A stretch of 64,000 nucleotides of DNA from Rahnella victoriana (GCF_004330295.1 NZ_SJOJ01000011.1:62001-126000), one strand, 5' to 3'; positions 29,493 to 40,908 are shown, counted from the stretch's first letter. Translations and numbers: made by a program. The notes: generated by a model not told the origin, from the sequence alone.

Positions 29493-31355
29493 ATGAGTCT
29501 TGAATTAGCCAAATACCCGACACTGGCGCTGGCGGAGGATCCTGAAGATCTCCGTTCGCTCCCTAAAGAGAGCCTGCCGAGGCTCTGCGATGAGCTGCGC
29601 CAATATTTATTGGCCAGCGTCAGCCAGTCCAGCGGACACTTTGCTTCCGGTCTCGGGACGGTTGAACTGACCGTGGCGATGCATTACGTCTATAACACGC
29701 CGTTTGACCACGTTGTCTGGGATGTCGGCCATCAGGCCTATCCGCACAAAATTCTCACCGGTCGCCGTGATCGTATTTCGACTATCCGCCAGAAAGGCGG
29801 CCTGCACCCGTTCCCGTGGCGTGGTGAAAGCGAATACGACACGCTGTCCGTCGGTCACTCATCGACGTCCATCAGTGCCGGTCTGGGCATGGCCGTGGCG
29901 GCTGAACGTGAAGGCAAAGGCCGCCGCACCGTCTGTGTGATTGGTGACGGCGCGATCACCGCCGGTATGGCGTTTGAAGCGATGAACCACGCGGGCGACA
30001 TCAAACCTGACATGCTGGTGATCCTCAACGACAACGAGATGTCGATTTCAGAAAACGTCGGCGCGCTGAACAATCATCTGGCCCAACTGTTGTCCGGCAA
30101 ACTCTATTCACGCCTGCGTGAAGGCGGTAAGAAAGTCCTGTCCGGCCTGCCTCCGATCAAAGAGCTGGTACGCCGCACCGAAGAACATCTGAAAGGCATG
30201 ATGGTGCCGGGCACGCTGTTTGAAGAGCTCGGCTTCAACTATATCGGGCCGGTAGACGGTCATGACGTGATGGCGCTGGCGCAGACACTGAAAAACATGC
30301 GCGACCTGAAAGGCCCGCAGTTACTGCATATCATGACCAGAAAAGGCAAAGGCTACGAGCCAGCCGAAAAAGACCCGATCAGTTTCCATGCGGTGCCGAA
30401 ATTCGATCCGGCTTCCGGTACCCTGCCGAAAAGCAAAGAAGGTCTGCCAACGTATTCGAAGATTTTCGGAGACTGGTTGTGCGAAACCGCCGCGAAAGAC
30501 AGCAAGCTGATGGCTGTCACGCCCGCGATGCGTGAAGGCTCAGGTATGGTGCGTTTCTCGCGCGAATACCCGCAGCAATATTTCGATGTGGCGATTGCCG
30601 AGCAACACGCCGTGACCTTTGCCGCCGGTCTGGCGATTGGCGGGTACAAGCCGATCGTGGCGATCTACTCGACGTTCCTGCAACGTGCGTATGATCAGGT
30701 TATTCACGACGTGGCGATCCAGAATCTGCCGGTGCTGTTTGCGATCGATCGCGGTGGCATTGTCGGCGCGGACGGACAAACGCATCAGGGCGCGTTCGAT
30801 CTCTCCTTCCTGCGCTGTATCCCGAACATGACCATCATGACGCCTAGCGATGAAAATGAATGTCGCCAGATGCTGCATACCGGTTATCACCACAACAGCG
30901 GGCCGGTTGCCGTGCGTTATCCGCGTGGCAACGGGACGGGCGCGAGTTGTGAACCGCTGGCGTCATTGCCTATAGGCAAAGGCGTGGTGCGCCGTGAAGG
31001 CGAAAAAGTCGCTATTCTTAACTTCGGGACATTGTTACCGGAAGCCCTGGCGGCAGCGGAAAAACGCAATGCCACCGTCGTGGATATGCGCTTTGTGAAA
31101 CCGCTGGATGAAGCGTTAATTCAGGAACTGGCTGCCAGTCATGAAGTGCTGGTGACACTGGAAGAAAACGCCATCATGGGCGGTGCAGGCAGCGGCGTGA
31201 ATGAACTGCTGATGTCTAAACGTATTCTGGTGCCGGTGCTGAATATCGGTCTGGCGGACAGCTTTGTTCCGCAAGGCACACAGGAAGAAATTCGTCACGA
31301 TGTCGGGCTGGATGCCGAAGGCATTGACCGCCAGATCACCGACTGGCTGGCCTGA
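29493..31355 (+). CDS. dxs: 1-deoxy-D-xylulose-5-phosphate synthase
   Basis: Dxs joins pyruvate and glyceraldehyde 3-phosphate, using thiamine diphosphate, in the first step of the MEP isoprenoid pathway. The ThDP motif [20 protein letters not shown] ending in NDN is present, as are the transketolase-type pyrimidine-binding segment [18 protein letters not shown] and the C-terminal domain. Length 620 equals E. coli. It is 18 bases after ispA and ends with a strong terminator. Confidence 0.99.
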   Translation: MSLELAKYPTLALAEDPEDLRSLPKESLPRLCDELRQYLLASVSQSSGHFASGLGTVELTVAMHYVYNTPFDHVVWDVGHQAYPHKILTGRRDRISTIRQKGGLHPFPWRGESEYDTLSVGHSSTSISAGLGMAVAAEREGKGRRTVCVIGDGAITAGMAFEAMNHAGDIKPDMLVILNDNEMSISENVGALNNHLAQLLSGKLYSRLREGGKKVLSGLPPIKELVRRTEEHLKGMMVPGTLFEELGFNYIGPVDGHDVMALAQTLKNMRDLKGPQLLHIMTRKGKGYEPAEKDPISFHAVPKFDPASGTLPKSKEGLPTYSKIFGDWLCETAAKDSKLMAVTPAMREGSGMVRFSREYPQQYFDVAIAEQHAVTFAAGLAIGGYKPIVAIYSTFLQRAYDQVIHDVAIQNLPVLFAIDRGGIVGADGQTHQGAFDLSFLRCIPNMTIMTPSDENECRQMLHTGYHHNSGPVAVRYPRGNGTGASCEPLASLPIGKGVVRREGEKVAILNFGTLLPEALAAAEKRNATVVDMRFVKPLDEALIQELAASHEVLVTLEENAIMGGAGSGVNELLMSKRILVPVLNIGLADSFVPQGTQEEIRHDVGLDAEGIDRQITDWLA

Positions 31356-31361
31356 TTGTTC

Positions 31362-31393
31362 TCCCCTCTTTCTGCCTGAAAGAGGGGATTTTC
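31362..31393 (+). terminator. xseB-ispA-dxs operon terminator
   Basis: CCCCTCTTTC/GAAAGAGGGG with a 5-base loop, followed by ATTTTCC, starts 7 bases past the dxs stop. Confidence 0.88.
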
Positions 31394-31538
31394 CTCTCTG
31401 ATTTCCTTCTCTGTCACACGTTCCTGCCGTTCTGTAAGCTACAGTTATAGCGTGCTAACCATTTTCATCATGTTCTGCTAGTTTGGTTATCGATTAAAAA
31501 CAATCAGATAGCCACACAAACCGCAATGGAGAAATGCT

Positions 31539-32513
31539 ATGCAATACACCACATTGGGAAAAACCGGATTAAAAGTTTCGAAGCTGTGTCTGGGTTGTAT
31601 GACGTTTGGCGAACCGGATCGCGGCACGCACGCCTGGACTCTGCCGGAAGAGAGCAGCCGCCCGATCATTCAGCAAGCGCTGGATGCCGGGATCAATTTC
31701 TTTGATACGGCCAACAGCTATTCTGACGGCAGCAGCGAGGAAATCGTCGGTCGCGCCCTCCGGGATTTCGCGAAACGCGATGACATTGTCGTGGCGACCA
31801 AAGTGTACAACGCTGTTACCGGCTTAAAACCGGGACTTTCCCGCGCCTCGATTATGCAATCCATCGACGACAGTCTGCGCCGTCTCGGCATGGAGTATGT
31901 CGACCTGCTGCAAATCCATCGCTGGGATTACGACACACCGATTGAAGAGACGCTGGAAGCACTGAATGACGTCGTGAAAGCGGGTAAAGCGCGCTTTATC
32001 GGAGCCTCATCAATGCACGCCCATCAGTTTAAACAGGCTCTGGATGTCTCTGAGCAAAACGGCTGGGCAAGTTTTGTGTCGATGCAGGATCAATACAATC
32101 TGATCCAGCGTGAAGAAGAAAATGAAATGTATCCGCTGTGTCTGGAAAAGAACATTGCGGTGTTGCCGTGGAGCCCGCTGGCGCGCGGTAAACTGACCCG
32201 TCCGTGGGGAGAAACTACCGCACGTTCGGTTTCTGATAATTTCGCCAAAACACTGTATGACGCCACCGATGAGGCCGACGGGAAAATCGCCGAGCGAGTG
32301 GGGAAAATCGCGGAAGATCATGGCGTACCGCGTGCGCAAATCGCACTGGCGTGGATCCTGAGCAAACATGTGGTGACCGCGCCAATCATTGGTGCTTCCC
32401 GCCCTGCTCATCTGGAAGATGCTATCGCGGCACTGGAGGTTAAACTCTCTGTTGAGGAGATCGCCGAGCTGGAAATGGCTTACGTGCCGCATCAGGCGAC
32501 CGGTTTCCAGTAA
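31539..32513 (+). CDS. yajO: aldo/keto reductase YajO
   Basis: The 324-residue protein is an aldo/keto reductase TIM barrel with the catalytic tetrad pattern: Asp in FFDTANSY, Tyr in SYSDGSSEE, Lys in VVATKVY and His in LLQIHRWD, plus the NADPH-binding C-terminal GASRPAHLEDAIAAL. In E. coli the homologous enzyme has been linked to 1-deoxyxylulose 5-phosphate metabolism, which agrees with its place after dxs; that role here is inference. The start follows TGGAGAAATGCT. It has its own terminator. Confidence 0.93.
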   Translation: MQYTTLGKTGLKVSKLCLGCMTFGEPDRGTHAWTLPEESSRPIIQQALDAGINFFDTANSYSDGSSEEIVGRALRDFAKRDDIVVATKVYNAVTGLKPGLSRASIMQSIDDSLRRLGMEYVDLLQIHRWDYDTPIEETLEALNDVVKAGKARFIGASSMHAHQFKQALDVSEQNGWASFVSMQDQYNLIQREEENEMYPLCLEKNIAVLPWSPLARGKLTRPWGETTARSVSDNFAKTLYDATDEADGKIAERVGKIAEDHGVPRAQIALAWILSKHVVTAPIIGASRPAHLEDAIAALEVKLSVEEIAELEMAYVPHQATGFQ

Positions 32514-32524
32514 TATCAGATCGT

Positions 32525-32563
32525 AAAAAAGGCGTTGTCAGGGAAACCCGGCAACGCCTTTTT
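32525..32563. terminator. bidirectional terminator between yajO and pgpA
   Basis: AAAAAGGCGTTG/CAACGCCTTTTT with a 13-base loop lies between convergent yajO and pgpA; A and T tracts flank both sides. Confidence 0.9.
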
Positions 32564-32582
32564 GATGACTTTCTGACACGGA

Positions 32583-33143
32583 TCAGAACAGACCCAGCGG
32601 CCAGTGATGCCCGATCAGATAGATAATCGCCGCACCCAGTACACCGGCTACCACGTCATCAATCATGATGCCCATTCCGCCCTGCACGTTGCGGTCAAAC
32701 CAGCGGATCGGCCAGGGTTTCCAGATATCCAGCACGCGGAAAACGATAAAACCGATTAATACCCAGCGCCAGTCGTTCACCGGGATCGCCATCAGGGTGA
32801 TCCACATACCGACAAATTCATCCCAGACAATACTGCCGTGATCATGCACCCGCATGTCGCGTGCTGTCTGGCGGCACAGATATACCCCGATACAAATACT
32901 GAACATGACGATCATGGAATAGACCTGCCACGGCAGGTAGGTCATGACAATCCAGAACGGGATCGCGGCGACCGAGCCTGCGGTACCGGGGCCGACAGGG
33001 AATAAACCGCTGCCAAAACCGGTGGCCAGTAAATGCCACGGATTGCGTAAATCCAGACGTTTTTTGGCGGCGGCCATGTCCTGAACCGGATCACCGGTTT
33101 TTCCTTTGTACCCTGCCGGGCGTTTTTTACGGCCTATATTCAC
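32583..33143 (-). CDS. pgpA: phosphatidylglycerophosphatase A
   Basis: PgpA dephosphorylates phosphatidylglycerol phosphate to phosphatidylglycerol in the inner membrane. The family core [37 protein letters not shown] and [13 protein letters not shown] is intact, with about four membrane segments. The start is GTG at 33143, overlapping the thiL stop as GTGA, with GAGAGGA six bases upstream; the next ATG is 22 codons later. This gives 186 residues against 172 in E. coli, the extra being a basic N-terminal tail. Confidence 0.95.
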   Translation of the reverse strand: MNIGRKKRPAGYKGKTGDPVQDMAAAKKRLDLRNPWHLLATGFGSGLFPVGPGTAGSVAAIPFWIVMTYLPWQVYSMIVMFSICIGVYLCRQTARDMRVHDHGSIVWDEFVGMWITLMAIPVNDWRWVLIGFIVFRVLDIWKPWPIRWFDRNVQGGMGIMIDDVVAGVLGAAIIYLIGHHWPLGLF

Positions 33144-34126
33144 AACAGTTCCTCTCCGGCAAAGTGGTCAAACCCATGCCATTCCAGTTCCACCGGTACG
33201 CCTGAACGCATAAACTTGATCCCTTCCGAAAGCGGCGCAATCTGACCGACACAGGTAAAGTCGATGCCCAGATGGCTCAGCGCCGCGTCCACCGCGCCCC
33301 GGTTAATTTCCGGCACCGTGAAGCAAAGTTCATAGTCCTCACCCCCGGTCAGTGCCCATTTCAGCGCCTGCTCAGGGTCGGTGACCTGCGTTAACGCAGC
33401 CGATAACGGGAGAGTATCCAGATCGAGCCGTGCACCGCATTCGCTGGCATTCAGTATATGTTTAAGATCGGAAATCAGCCCGTCAGACAGATCGATAGCG
33501 GATGTCGCTAAATCGCGCAGCGCCTGCCCCTGCAGAACACGCGGCGTAGGGCGCAGATGACGTTTGAGCAGGAATTCACGCGTATCGGTATCGGTCACGC
33601 TCAGCTGTTCCAGCAGAATGGCCAGCCCTGCGGCACTGTCACCGAGCGTTCCGGTGACGAAGATCCAGTCGCCAATCCCGGCACCGGAGCGGGTTAACGC
33701 ACGACCCGCGGGCACCAGACCCTGAATGGTTAACGTCATGCTCAGCGGGCCGCGTGTGGTGTCGCCGCCAATCAGCTGCATGCCGTAATAATTGAGCTGT
33801 TCAAACAGACTGTCGCTGAATGCCTGCAACCAGTCCGTGTTCACTTCCGGCAACGTCAGTGCCAGTGAAACCCAGGCCGGATCCGCGCCCATGGCGGCCA
33901 GATCGCTCAGGTTAACCGCCAGGGCTTTATAGCCCAGATCGGCCGGTGAAATCGTTTTGAGAAAATGGATGCCTTCAACAAGAGTATCGGTGCTGACTGC
34001 TAATAGCTGCTTCTCGCCAACCGTCAGTAAGGCACAATCATCACCAATGCCCAAATGCACATCCTGTCGGGCGGTTCTGAACCGGTTAAAGTAGCGAGTG
34101 ATAACATCAAATTCGCCGCATGCCAT
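33140..34126 (-). CDS. thiL: thiamine-monophosphate kinase
   Basis: ThiL phosphorylates thiamine monophosphate to the active diphosphate. The 328-residue PurM-like protein has the N-terminal FDVITRYF, the metal/ATP sites [33 protein letters not shown] and DLSDGL, all conserved. It overlaps pgpA by four bases. Upstream lies a 164-base gap with a perfect palindrome separating it from nusB. Confidence 0.98.
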   Translation of the reverse strand: MACGEFDVITRYFNRFRTARQDVHLGIGDDCALLTVGEKQLLAVSTDTLVEGIHFLKTISPADLGYKALAVNLSDLAAMGADPAWVSLALTLPEVNTDWLQAFSDSLFEQLNYYGMQLIGGDTTRGPLSMTLTIQGLVPAGRALTRSGAGIGDWIFVTGTLGDSAAGLAILLEQLSVTDTDTREFLLKRHLRPTPRVLQGQALRDLATSAIDLSDGLISDLKHILNASECGARLDLDTLPLSAALTQVTDPEQALKWALTGGEDYELCFTVPEINRGAVDAALSHLGIDFTCVGQIAPLSEGIKFMRSGVPVELEWHGFDHFAGEELL

Positions 34127-34152
34127 AGTACATTTCCAAATCGTTAGAATGA

Positions 34153-34178
34153 CTTAAGGCCGGAAATCCGGCCTTAAG
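34153..34178. repeat. perfect 26-base palindrome between nusB and thiL
   Basis: CTTAAGGCCGGA and TCCGGCCTTAAG are exact inverted copies separated by AA. No T-run follows on the minus strand. It lies 27 bases upstream of the thiL start and 113 bases past the nusB stop. Confidence 0.75.
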
Positions 34179-34290
34179 AAGGGTGTCACACAAAGGATAA
34201 ACAGGGTGACATCACCAGATTATCAACAGAGCCAGAAATCAGCCAAAATGACTGTCGCCATTTGTGACCGGGGCTGACTCTTTTTGACGA

Positions 34291-34704
34291 TCACTTTTTA
34301 CGAATATGCGGACCTGCTTTATCCAGCACACCGTTGACGAACTTGTGGCTGTCTTCGGCGCCGAAGGTTTTCGCCAGCTCGATCGCTTCGTTGATCGCCA
34401 CTTTGTAAGGAACGTCCTGGCGTTTGCTCAGCTCAAACAGAGCCAGACGCAAAATCGCTCTTTCCACCTGGCCCAGTTCATCCAGCTGGCGGGACAGGTA
34501 TGGCGCCATCAGTGCGTCAAGTTTCTCAGCACTGTTTGCTACACCAGCCAGCAGTTCGCGGAAATAGGCAATGTCTACGTCTTTGACATCCTGCTCGGTC
34601 AGGAATTCTAATTCAACATCGGCGATGTCATTTTTCGACAACTGCCAGGAGTAAAGCGCCTGAACGGCACATTCACGGGCGCGGCGACGAGCAGCAGGTT
34701 TCAC
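34291..34704 (-). CDS. nusB: transcription antitermination factor NusB
   Basis: NusB binds boxA RNA together with NusE (S10) and promotes antitermination in ribosomal RNA operons. The 137-residue all-helical protein shows [19 protein letters not shown] with the basic RNA-binding N-terminus and [32 protein letters not shown]. coli NusB is 139. AAGGGGAA lies before the ATG. The gene is 20 bases after ribE, an association conserved across enterobacteria. Confidence 0.98.
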   Translation of the reverse strand: MKPAARRRARECAVQALYSWQLSKNDIADVELEFLTEQDVKDVDIAYFRELLAGVANSAEKLDALMAPYLSRQLDELGQVERAILRLALFELSKRQDVPYKVAINEAIELAKTFGAEDSHKFVNGVLDKAGPHIRKK

Positions 34705-34724
34705 GGATTTCCCCTTAACTAGAT

Positions 34725-35195
34725 TCAGGCCTTAATAGCCTTGATAACATTAATCATTTCAAGCGCGGTCAGTGCAGCTTCTGCACCTTTGTTACCGGCT
34801 TTTGTCCCTGCGCGTTCGATGGCTTGTTCAATGCTTTCTGTGGTCAGCACACCAAAGGCAACCGGGATTTCGCTGTTCATGGCAACGCTGGACAGGCCAG
34901 AGCTGCATTCGCCCGCTACAAATTCAAAGTGGGCAGTGCCCCCGCGGATCACGGTGCCAAGTGCAACCACCGCGTCAAACTTACCGCTTTCAGCCAGTGC
35001 ACGGGTTGCCAGAGGCAATTCGTATGCGCCAGGGACCCAGACTACGGTGATGTTGTCATCGCTGACCTGACCAATACGTTTCAACGCATCAACAGCGCCG
35101 GAAAGCAGGCTGTCGTTGATAAAATTGTTAAAACGAGCAATCGCGATCGCTACGCGCGCGTTAGGCGTGGCTACAACACCTTCGATAACGTTCAT
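34725..35195 (-). CDS. ribE: 6,7-dimethyl-8-ribityllumazine synthase
   Basis: RibE (RibH) condenses 5-amino-6-ribitylaminouracil with dihydroxybutanone phosphate to give lumazine, the penultimate riboflavin step; it assembles as an icosahedral 60-mer in enterobacteria. The 156-residue protein has [39 protein letters not shown] with the catalytic His, and [15 protein letters not shown]. It lies between ribD and nusB. Confidence 0.98.
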   Translation of the reverse strand: MNVIEGVVATPNARVAIAIARFNNFINDSLLSGAVDALKRIGQVSDDNITVVWVPGAYELPLATRALAESGKFDAVVALGTVIRGGTAHFEFVAGECSSGLSSVAMNSEIPVAFGVLTTESIEQAIERAGTKAGNKGAEAALTALEMINVIKAIKA

Positions 35196-35318
35196 AGTTT
35201 TCCTTAAAGTGGGTTCAGGAGTTTCTCAACCCCAGCCGCAGGGGGGCGGATTCTATCATAAAATTACCCTGTCTGGACATGCGCTTTTAAAGCCATTCCG
35301 CAGGGAGGAGTAAAATTC

Positions 35319-36467
35319 TCAGTACACTGGTTTCAGGCGCAAACGTAAATCCGGGCCAACCTGACGGATATCGCTGAAAACGAATTCCGGCGCATCGGCC
35401 AGATGTTGCAGCCCGGGCAGGTCACACAGCGCGCGGCCATTATTACCCAATAACTTAGGCGCCATATAAACGATTAATTCATCAACCAGACCGGCTTGTA
35501 ATAAGGCACCCGCCAGTTGAGCACCCGCTTCGACCCAGATGGCGTTTATCTGACGTTTCGCCAGCTGCATCATCAGCAGAACCAGATCAATACGGTTATC
35601 GCGCTCAGCCACACGCCATTGTTCGACGGACTCCGGCCAGATCTGATTATCTGTTTCCAGCCGTGCCAGCAACACCTCACCGGGCAGATTCACCAGCTGA
35701 TGCTGTGGCGTCACACGGTTCTGACTGTCGAGAATAATGCGCAGCGGCTGGCGCAGATTATCTTCGGGATAAATTGCCTGTACGTCGCTGCCCAGTTCGC
35801 TCCAGCGCACATTCAGTGAAGGATTATCCGCCAGCACGGTGGCACTGGTGCTGAGTATCGCCGAGCTTTCGGCACGAAAACGCTGAACATCCGCACGGGC
35901 CGCCGCCGAGGTGATCCACTGACTTTCGCCAGAGGCCATCGCCGTCCGGCCATCCAGAGACGCGCCCATTTTAAGCTGCACGTAAGGAAAACCGGTGCGC
36001 ATGCGTTTCAGGAAACCCAGATTCACCGCTTCGGCCTGCGGATGCATCAGCCCGTGGCTGACATCCACGCCGTTTTGTTTGAGGCGGTATAACCCGCGCC
36101 CCGCCACTTCCGGATTAGGATCCTGCATCGCGGCGACCACGCGGGTGATACCCGCTGCCAGCAACGCATCGGCACAGGGCGGCGTGCGCCCGTGATGGCT
36201 GCAAGGCTCCAGCGTCACATACGCTGTCGCCCCTTTCGCTTTCTCACCGGCCATGCGCAAGGCGTGGACTTCGGCATGCGGTTCACCGGCACGCAAATGA
36301 TAGCCTTCACCGACAATTTCGCCATTCAATACAATGACACAACCAACATTCGGATTCGGGGTGGTGGTAAAACGCCCGCGACGCGCCAGTTCGAAAGCGC
36401 GCGCCATATAGCGTTCATCGGAATGCAATTCAGCAGATTGTGGTTCAGCAGGCTGTTCGGGCAACAT
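35319..36467 (-). CDS. ribD: bifunctional pyrimidine deaminase/reductase RibD
   Basis: RibD deaminates and then reduces the GTP-derived pyrimidine in riboflavin synthesis. The N-terminal deaminase has zinc ligands H64 (PHAEVHAL, with E66 catalytic), C89 and C98 (PCSHHGRTPPCADALL). The C-terminal half is an NADPH reductase of the DHFR-like RibD_C fold. The ATG at 36467 is preferred: GAGGA lies 6 bases upstream, whereas the TTG one codon earlier is too close. The 382 residues exceed E. coli by about 15, at the N-terminus. It begins 9 bases after nrdR. Confidence 0.96.
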   Translation of the reverse strand: MLPEQPAEPQSAELHSDERYMARAFELARRGRFTTTPNPNVGCVIVLNGEIVGEGYHLRAGEPHAEVHALRMAGEKAKGATAYVTLEPCSHHGRTPPCADALLAAGITRVVAAMQDPNPEVAGRGLYRLKQNGVDVSHGLMHPQAEAVNLGFLKRMRTGFPYVQLKMGASLDGRTAMASGESQWITSAAARADVQRFRAESSAILSTSATVLADNPSLNVRWSELGSDVQAIYPEDNLRQPLRIILDSQNRVTPQHQLVNLPGEVLLARLETDNQIWPESVEQWRVAERDNRIDLVLLMMQLAKRQINAIWVEAGAQLAGALLQAGLVDELIVYMAPKLLGNNGRALCDLPGLQHLADAPEFVFSDIRQVGPDLRLRLKPVY

Positions 36468-36476
36468 CAACTTTCC

Positions 36477-36926
36477 TCAGTCCTGAAGGCGGGCGATCTC
36501 TTCACCAAATTCACGGATATCTTCGAAGCTGCGATACACCGACGCGAAACGGATATAGGCGACTTTATCCAGCCCCTTCAGGGCATCCATCACCAGATTG
36601 CCAATCATTTTGGCAGGGATCTCACGTTCACCAGTCGCGCGTAATTGTGACTTAATGTGGCTGATGGCGGTCTCCACGTCATCAGAACTGACGGGGCGTT
36701 TTTCCAGTGCTTTCAGGAATCCGCCGCGTAGTTTGTCTTCGTTGAAGGGTTCACGGACTTCATTGCTTTTAATGACGCGCGGCATCACCAGTTCCGCCAC
36801 TTCAAAGGTGGTGAAACGTTCATGGCACACCAGGCACTGACGGCGACGGCGAACCTGCGATCCGTCGCCTACCAGGCGGGAATCGATGACTTTAGTATCA
36901 ACAGCGGCACAAAATGGGCAATGCAT
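36477..36926 (-). CDS. nrdR: transcriptional repressor NrdR
   Basis: NrdR represses ribonucleotide reductase operons in response to ATP/dATP. The 149-residue protein has a four-Cys zinc ribbon (C3, C6, C31, C34) followed by an ATP-cone (about 49-139). The ATG at 36926 gives the conserved MHCPFC start; the longer reading adds eight unconserved residues. It is cotranscribed with ribD, 9 bases downstream, and is divergent from yajI. Confidence 0.98.
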   Translation of the reverse strand: MHCPFCAAVDTKVIDSRLVGDGSQVRRRRQCLVCHERFTTFEVAELVMPRVIKSNEVREPFNEDKLRGGFLKALEKRPVSSDDVETAISHIKSQLRATGEREIPAKMIGNLVMDALKGLDKVAYIRFASVYRSFEDIREFGEEIARLQD

Positions 36927-37086
36927 AGCACTTCCTGATCGCGAACTCAATTGGACATTAGTTTAACCCGAAGTGTGCCGACAACAAAGGCTGTCGCTAC
37001 TTTCATCGACATCGGGTTAAACTTAGCTATCGATATGGGTGCCCGGACGGAATGTTTCAACGGGCAGATGAAAGGAAGTCTCTGAT

Positions 37087-37650
37087 ATGACTAAACACCC
37101 GCGCCTGTTACTGGCCTGCGCTGCGTTTGTCAGCCTGACGGGCTGTGCGACGCAAAACTCACCAATGCCCGAGCTGAAAACGGAAGTCGGCCAGCTGAAT
37201 CAAAAGCTGCAACGCCTGACTGATTTAGCCACCGCGCTGGAGCAACAAACCACCCTCAACCGCCAGTCAAATAATGGTGTCTATTTGTTACCGGCGGCCA
37301 AAAGTGCCGCGCTGCTGAAAAGTGACATCGGCGAACTCAGTGTTCAGCTGACCCGCGTCGCGCCGGATGCCAGCGGTGTCCAGGCGGTACTGGAAATCAA
37401 AAACAACGCCGGTCAGCCATTGCCGCCGTTTACCGCGTCAGTCAGCTGGGGACAGCTGGATCCGGTGACCGGCAAACCGCTGACCGTCGACATGCAAACC
37501 CAGACCATTACCGTGGAACCCGATCTGCTGCCGGGGCCGCTGAAAACCGTCGACGTGAAGTTTAATCAGGTGACGGTGGATACGCTGGGGTTCGTTCATC
37601 TGCATAATATCGTGGCGATCCCGCAGACGCAGCCCGTCGTCGCGCCGTAA
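37087..37650 (+). CDS. yajI: DUF3251 family lipoprotein YajI
   Basis: The 187-residue protein has a lipoprotein signal with lipobox LTGC (Cys20), a short predicted helical stretch (TEVGQLNQKLQRLTDLATAL) and a beta-rich C-terminal part. It matches E. coli YajI (179 residues), also divergent from nrdR. Its function is unknown. In E. coli tsx and yajD lie between yajI and secF; here the two are directly adjacent across one terminator. Confidence 0.9.
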   Translation: MTKHPRLLLACAAFVSLTGCATQNSPMPELKTEVGQLNQKLQRLTDLATALEQQTTLNRQSNNGVYLLPAAKSAALLKSDIGELSVQLTRVAPDASGVQAVLEIKNNAGQPLPPFTASVSWGQLDPVTGKPLTVDMQTQTITVEPDLLPGPLKTVDVKFNQVTVDTLGFVHLHNIVAIPQTQPVVAP

Positions 37651-37668
37651 GCACAGCGAACCGCAGAT

Positions 37669-37698
37669 AAAAAAAAACCCCGCAATGCGGGGTTTTTT
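37669..37698. terminator. bidirectional terminator between yajI and secF
   Basis: ACCCCGCA/TGCGGGGT is flanked by long A and T tracts, serving convergent yajI and the end of the secDF operon. Confidence 0.92.
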
Positions 37699-37718
37699 AT
37701 GGCTTTCACACGGGTAGC

Positions 37719-38690
37719 TTAAGGAAGAATTGAAGGCTGATCGGCGCCTTCTTTTTCCACTTTTTGCTGCAACATGTGTTCACGCTTCATGCCTAGTTTC
37801 AGAGCCAGCGCGGACGCCACATAAATCGATGAAGCCGTACCGATTGAAACACCAATCAACATGGTCAGTGAGAAACCACTCAGCAATGCACCACCAAACA
37901 AATACAGCATCAGGATCACGACTAACGTGGTACCGGATGTGATTAATGTTCTGTGCAACGTCTGGGTCAACGACACGTTAAAGATTTCGTAAGGCGTCCC
38001 GCGACGGATCTTGCGGAAGTTCTCACGAATACGGTCCGATACGACGATGCTGTCGTTAAGCGAGTAACCGATAACCGACATCAACGATGCGACGATGGTC
38101 AGGTCAACCTCGATATGGAACAACGAGAGCACACCCATGGTGATCACAACGTCGTGAGCCAGCGCGATAACCACACCGGCTGCCAGACGCCACTCGAAGC
38201 GGAAACCGACGTAAACCAGGATAGCGATCAATGCCACTAACAGTGCCATAGCACCATTTTGCGCCAAATCGGCCCCTACGCTTGGACCCACGAACTCGAT
38301 ACGTTTTACCAGAGCATTCTGGCTGGTCGTTTCGTTAATCACGCTAAGAACTTTAGCACCCAGTTCCTGGCCGCCTGTTTCACCCTTAGTCGGTGGCATA
38401 CGAACCATGATGTCACGGCTGCTACCAAAATTCTGTACCAGCGGTTCTGCAAAGCCTGCTTTCTCAAGCGAAGCGCGCATCACGTCCAAATCCGCAGGTT
38501 TTTCCAGCGAGATTTCAATGACCGTACCACCGGTGAAATCCAGACCCCAGTTGAAACCTTTTACACCGATAATGGCGATAGAAAGGATCAACAGGAAACC
38601 AGAGATACCGAAAGCCCAGTAATCCCAGCGCATAAAGTCATAGACTCTACGGCCGTGGTTTAATTGTTCAACAGTATATTCCTGTGCCAC
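37719..38690 (-). CDS. secF: protein translocase subunit SecF
   Basis: SecF pairs with SecD to use the proton gradient for pulling exported proteins through SecYEG. The 323-residue protein (same length as E. coli) has six membrane segments around a periplasmic loop and the conserved FTGGTVIEI, and [19 protein letters not shown] motif in segment 4. It follows secD by 10 bases and ends the operon. Confidence 0.99.
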   Translation of the reverse strand: MAQEYTVEQLNHGRRVYDFMRWDYWAFGISGFLLILSIAIIGVKGFNWGLDFTGGTVIEISLEKPADLDVMRASLEKAGFAEPLVQNFGSSRDIMVRMPPTKGETGGQELGAKVLSVINETTSQNALVKRIEFVGPSVGADLAQNGAMALLVALIAILVYVGFRFEWRLAAGVVIALAHDVVITMGVLSLFHIEVDLTIVASLMSVIGYSLNDSIVVSDRIRENFRKIRRGTPYEIFNVSLTQTLHRTLITSGTTLVVILMLYLFGGALLSGFSLTMLIGVSIGTASSIYVASALALKLGMKREHMLQQKVEKEGADQPSILP

Positions 38691-38700
38691 AACGCACTCC

Positions 38701-40548
38701 TCAGATAGACAGCTTTTTGATGCGCTTGCCGCCGTACAACAGATTTACGAGGGCACGGGTACCGACGATTGCGGTAAACATGGACGTCGCTACACCAATA
38801 CCGGTTGTAATCGCAAAGCCTTTAATTGCCCCGGTGCCGACGGCATACAGGATGATGACCTTGATTAGCGTCGTGACGTTGGCATCAAAAATGGAGCTGA
38901 ACGCGCCTTTGTAACCTTCATCAATAGCCTGCTGTACTGTACGTCCGTTACTAAGTTCTTCTTTAATACGTTCGTTAATCAGTACGTTGGCATCAACCGC
39001 TACGGCAAGGGTTAATACGATACCCGCTATACCCGGCATGGTGAGTGTTGCCCCTGGTATCAGAGACATGATCCCAACAATAAGCACCAGGTTAGCAATC
39101 AGCGCAGAGGTCGCAATCAGGCCAAACTTCTTATAGAAGAACAGCATGAAGATAATTGAGACCACAAGTCCTGCCAGACAGGCTTCCAGACCTTGCTTGA
39201 TATTTTCCATCCCTAAGGTCGGGCCGATGGTGCGTTCTTCAACAATCTGAATTGGCGCGATCAACGCCCCGGCACGCAGCAGCAGAGAGAGCTGACGGGC
39301 TTCATTCGGATCGTTCACCCCGGTGATACGGAAGCTGTTACCCAGACGTGACTGAATAGTCGCCACGTTGATGACTTCTTCCTGTTTCGCCAGAATCGAA
39401 CGGCCATTGGCATCTTTCTTACCGCTGTCTTTGTACTCCACGAACAGGGTCGCCATCGGTTTGCCGATGTTGTCCTTGGTGAAGTTAGACATGGCGTTAC
39501 CGCCAGCGCTGTCGAGAGAGATGTTAACCTGCGGCTGATTGTATTCATCCATACTGGATGTGGAATCAGTGATGTGGTCACCGGTCAGGATCACGCGCTT
39601 GTACAGCACAACCGGACGGCCATCACGCATGTTTTTCACTTCACTGTCACCCGGTACACGACCGGTCGCGGCAGTTGAAGCGTCCACATTGGTGTTAACC
39701 AGACGGAATTCCAGTGTCGCAGTCGCGCCTAAGATTTCTTTGGCACGCGCAGTATCCTGAATACCCGGCAGCTCAACCACGATACGGTCAGCACCCTGAC
39801 GCTGTACCAGCGGCTCGGCGACACCCAGTTGGTTAACACGGTTACGCAGGATGGTGATGTTTTGCTGAACGGCATACTCGCGAGCTTCACTCAGGCGAGC
39901 ATCAGTCATCACCACTTTGACGGCATTGTCGCCGCTGTTGGTGATCACTAAATCGCGGTGACGTGGGCTCAGGTAGCTGACCGCAGAATCACGGGTAGCA
40001 GCATCGCGGAAACGCACTTCAACGCCATAGTTGTCGAGCTTACGCACCGTGGCATAAGGAATATTCTTGTCGCGCAGATCACTGCGCATATTGTCCATCG
40101 TTTGTTCTTGCAGCTTGGTTAACGCGGTATCCATATCCACTTCCATCAGGAAGTGCACACCACCACGTAAATCGAGGCCCAGCTTCATCGGCTCAGCGCC
40201 CAGCATACTCAACCAGCGCGGCGTTGCCGGTGCAAGGTTCAGTGCAATAACAAACTTATCGCCCAGCGCTTCAGTCAGCGCTTCACGTGCACGAAGTTGT
40301 ACATCCGTGTCTTTGAAACGGGCAAGAATAGCGCCATTCTCCAGAGCAACTGATTTGATCTGGATTTTGCTTTGATCTAATACATTACGGACTTGGTCCA
40401 GCGTTGCTTCACTGGCGTCGGAACCCCGAGCACCAGTGATTTGAACAGCCGGATCCTCACCATAAAGGTTGGGAAGTGCATAAAGCAGCCCGACGATGAT
40501 CACGACGATCAACATCAGATACTTCCACGCAGGATAACGGTTTAACAC
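38701..40548 (-). CDS. secD: protein translocase subunit SecD
   Basis: SecD is an RND-superfamily component of the Sec holotranslocon. It has one N-terminal membrane segment, the large periplasmic P1 domain (about 30-440) with [16 protein letters not shown], and five further membrane segments including [18 protein letters not shown], where the Asp relays protons. Length 615 matches the family. It lies between yajC and secF. Confidence 0.99.
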   Translation of the reverse strand: MLNRYPAWKYLMLIVVIIVGLLYALPNLYGEDPAVQITGARGSDASEATLDQVRNVLDQSKIQIKSVALENGAILARFKDTDVQLRAREALTEALGDKFVIALNLAPATPRWLSMLGAEPMKLGLDLRGGVHFLMEVDMDTALTKLQEQTMDNMRSDLRDKNIPYATVRKLDNYGVEVRFRDAATRDSAVSYLSPRHRDLVITNSGDNAVKVVMTDARLSEAREYAVQQNITILRNRVNQLGVAEPLVQRQGADRIVVELPGIQDTARAKEILGATATLEFRLVNTNVDASTAATGRVPGDSEVKNMRDGRPVVLYKRVILTGDHITDSTSSMDEYNQPQVNISLDSAGGNAMSNFTKDNIGKPMATLFVEYKDSGKKDANGRSILAKQEEVINVATIQSRLGNSFRITGVNDPNEARQLSLLLRAGALIAPIQIVEERTIGPTLGMENIKQGLEACLAGLVVSIIFMLFFYKKFGLIATSALIANLVLIVGIMSLIPGATLTMPGIAGIVLTLAVAVDANVLINERIKEELSNGRTVQQAIDEGYKGAFSSIFDANVTTLIKVIILYAVGTGAIKGFAITTGIGVATSMFTAIVGTRALVNLLYGGKRIKKLSI

Positions 40549-40575
40549 GGCAGTTCCCTTCGGGAAAATCGAAAA

Positions 40576-40908
40576 TTAGATAGACTTAATCGTGCCTTTT
40601 GGCAGAACAGCTGCCACGAAGTCACGTTTAATCATCACTTCGTTAGTGTCGTTCAGTGCGATAACCACGTAGCCGGTTTCGGATACTTTGGTTACGCGAC
40701 CGATCAGGCCACCGCTGGTCATAACTTCATCACCTTTACCGATAGAGTCCATCAGTTTTTTGTGTTCTTTCGTACGTTTCTGCTGCGGGCGCAAGATCAT
40801 GAAATAGAAAATCAGACCAAAGACCACCAGCATGATGACCAGAGAGTAAGGACTTCCCTGTGACGGTGCGCCGGTCGCTGCGACTGCATCGGAAATGAAA
40901 AGACTCAT
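40576..40908 (-). CDS. yajC: preprotein translocase accessory subunit YajC
   Basis: YajC is a one-helix inner-membrane protein of the SecDF-YajC complex, also found with AcrB. The 110-residue protein has a membrane segment at about 20-38 (LVIMLVVFGLIFYFMIL) followed by the conserved RPQQKRTKEHKKLMDSI and a small cytoplasmic domain. It lies 27 bases upstream of secD and 162 bases after tgt. Confidence 0.98.
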   Translation of the reverse strand: MSLFISDAVAATGAPSQGSPYSLVIMLVVFGLIFYFMILRPQQKRTKEHKKLMDSIGKGDEVMTSGGLIGRVTKVSETGYVVIALNDTNEVMIKRDFVAAVLPKGTIKSI

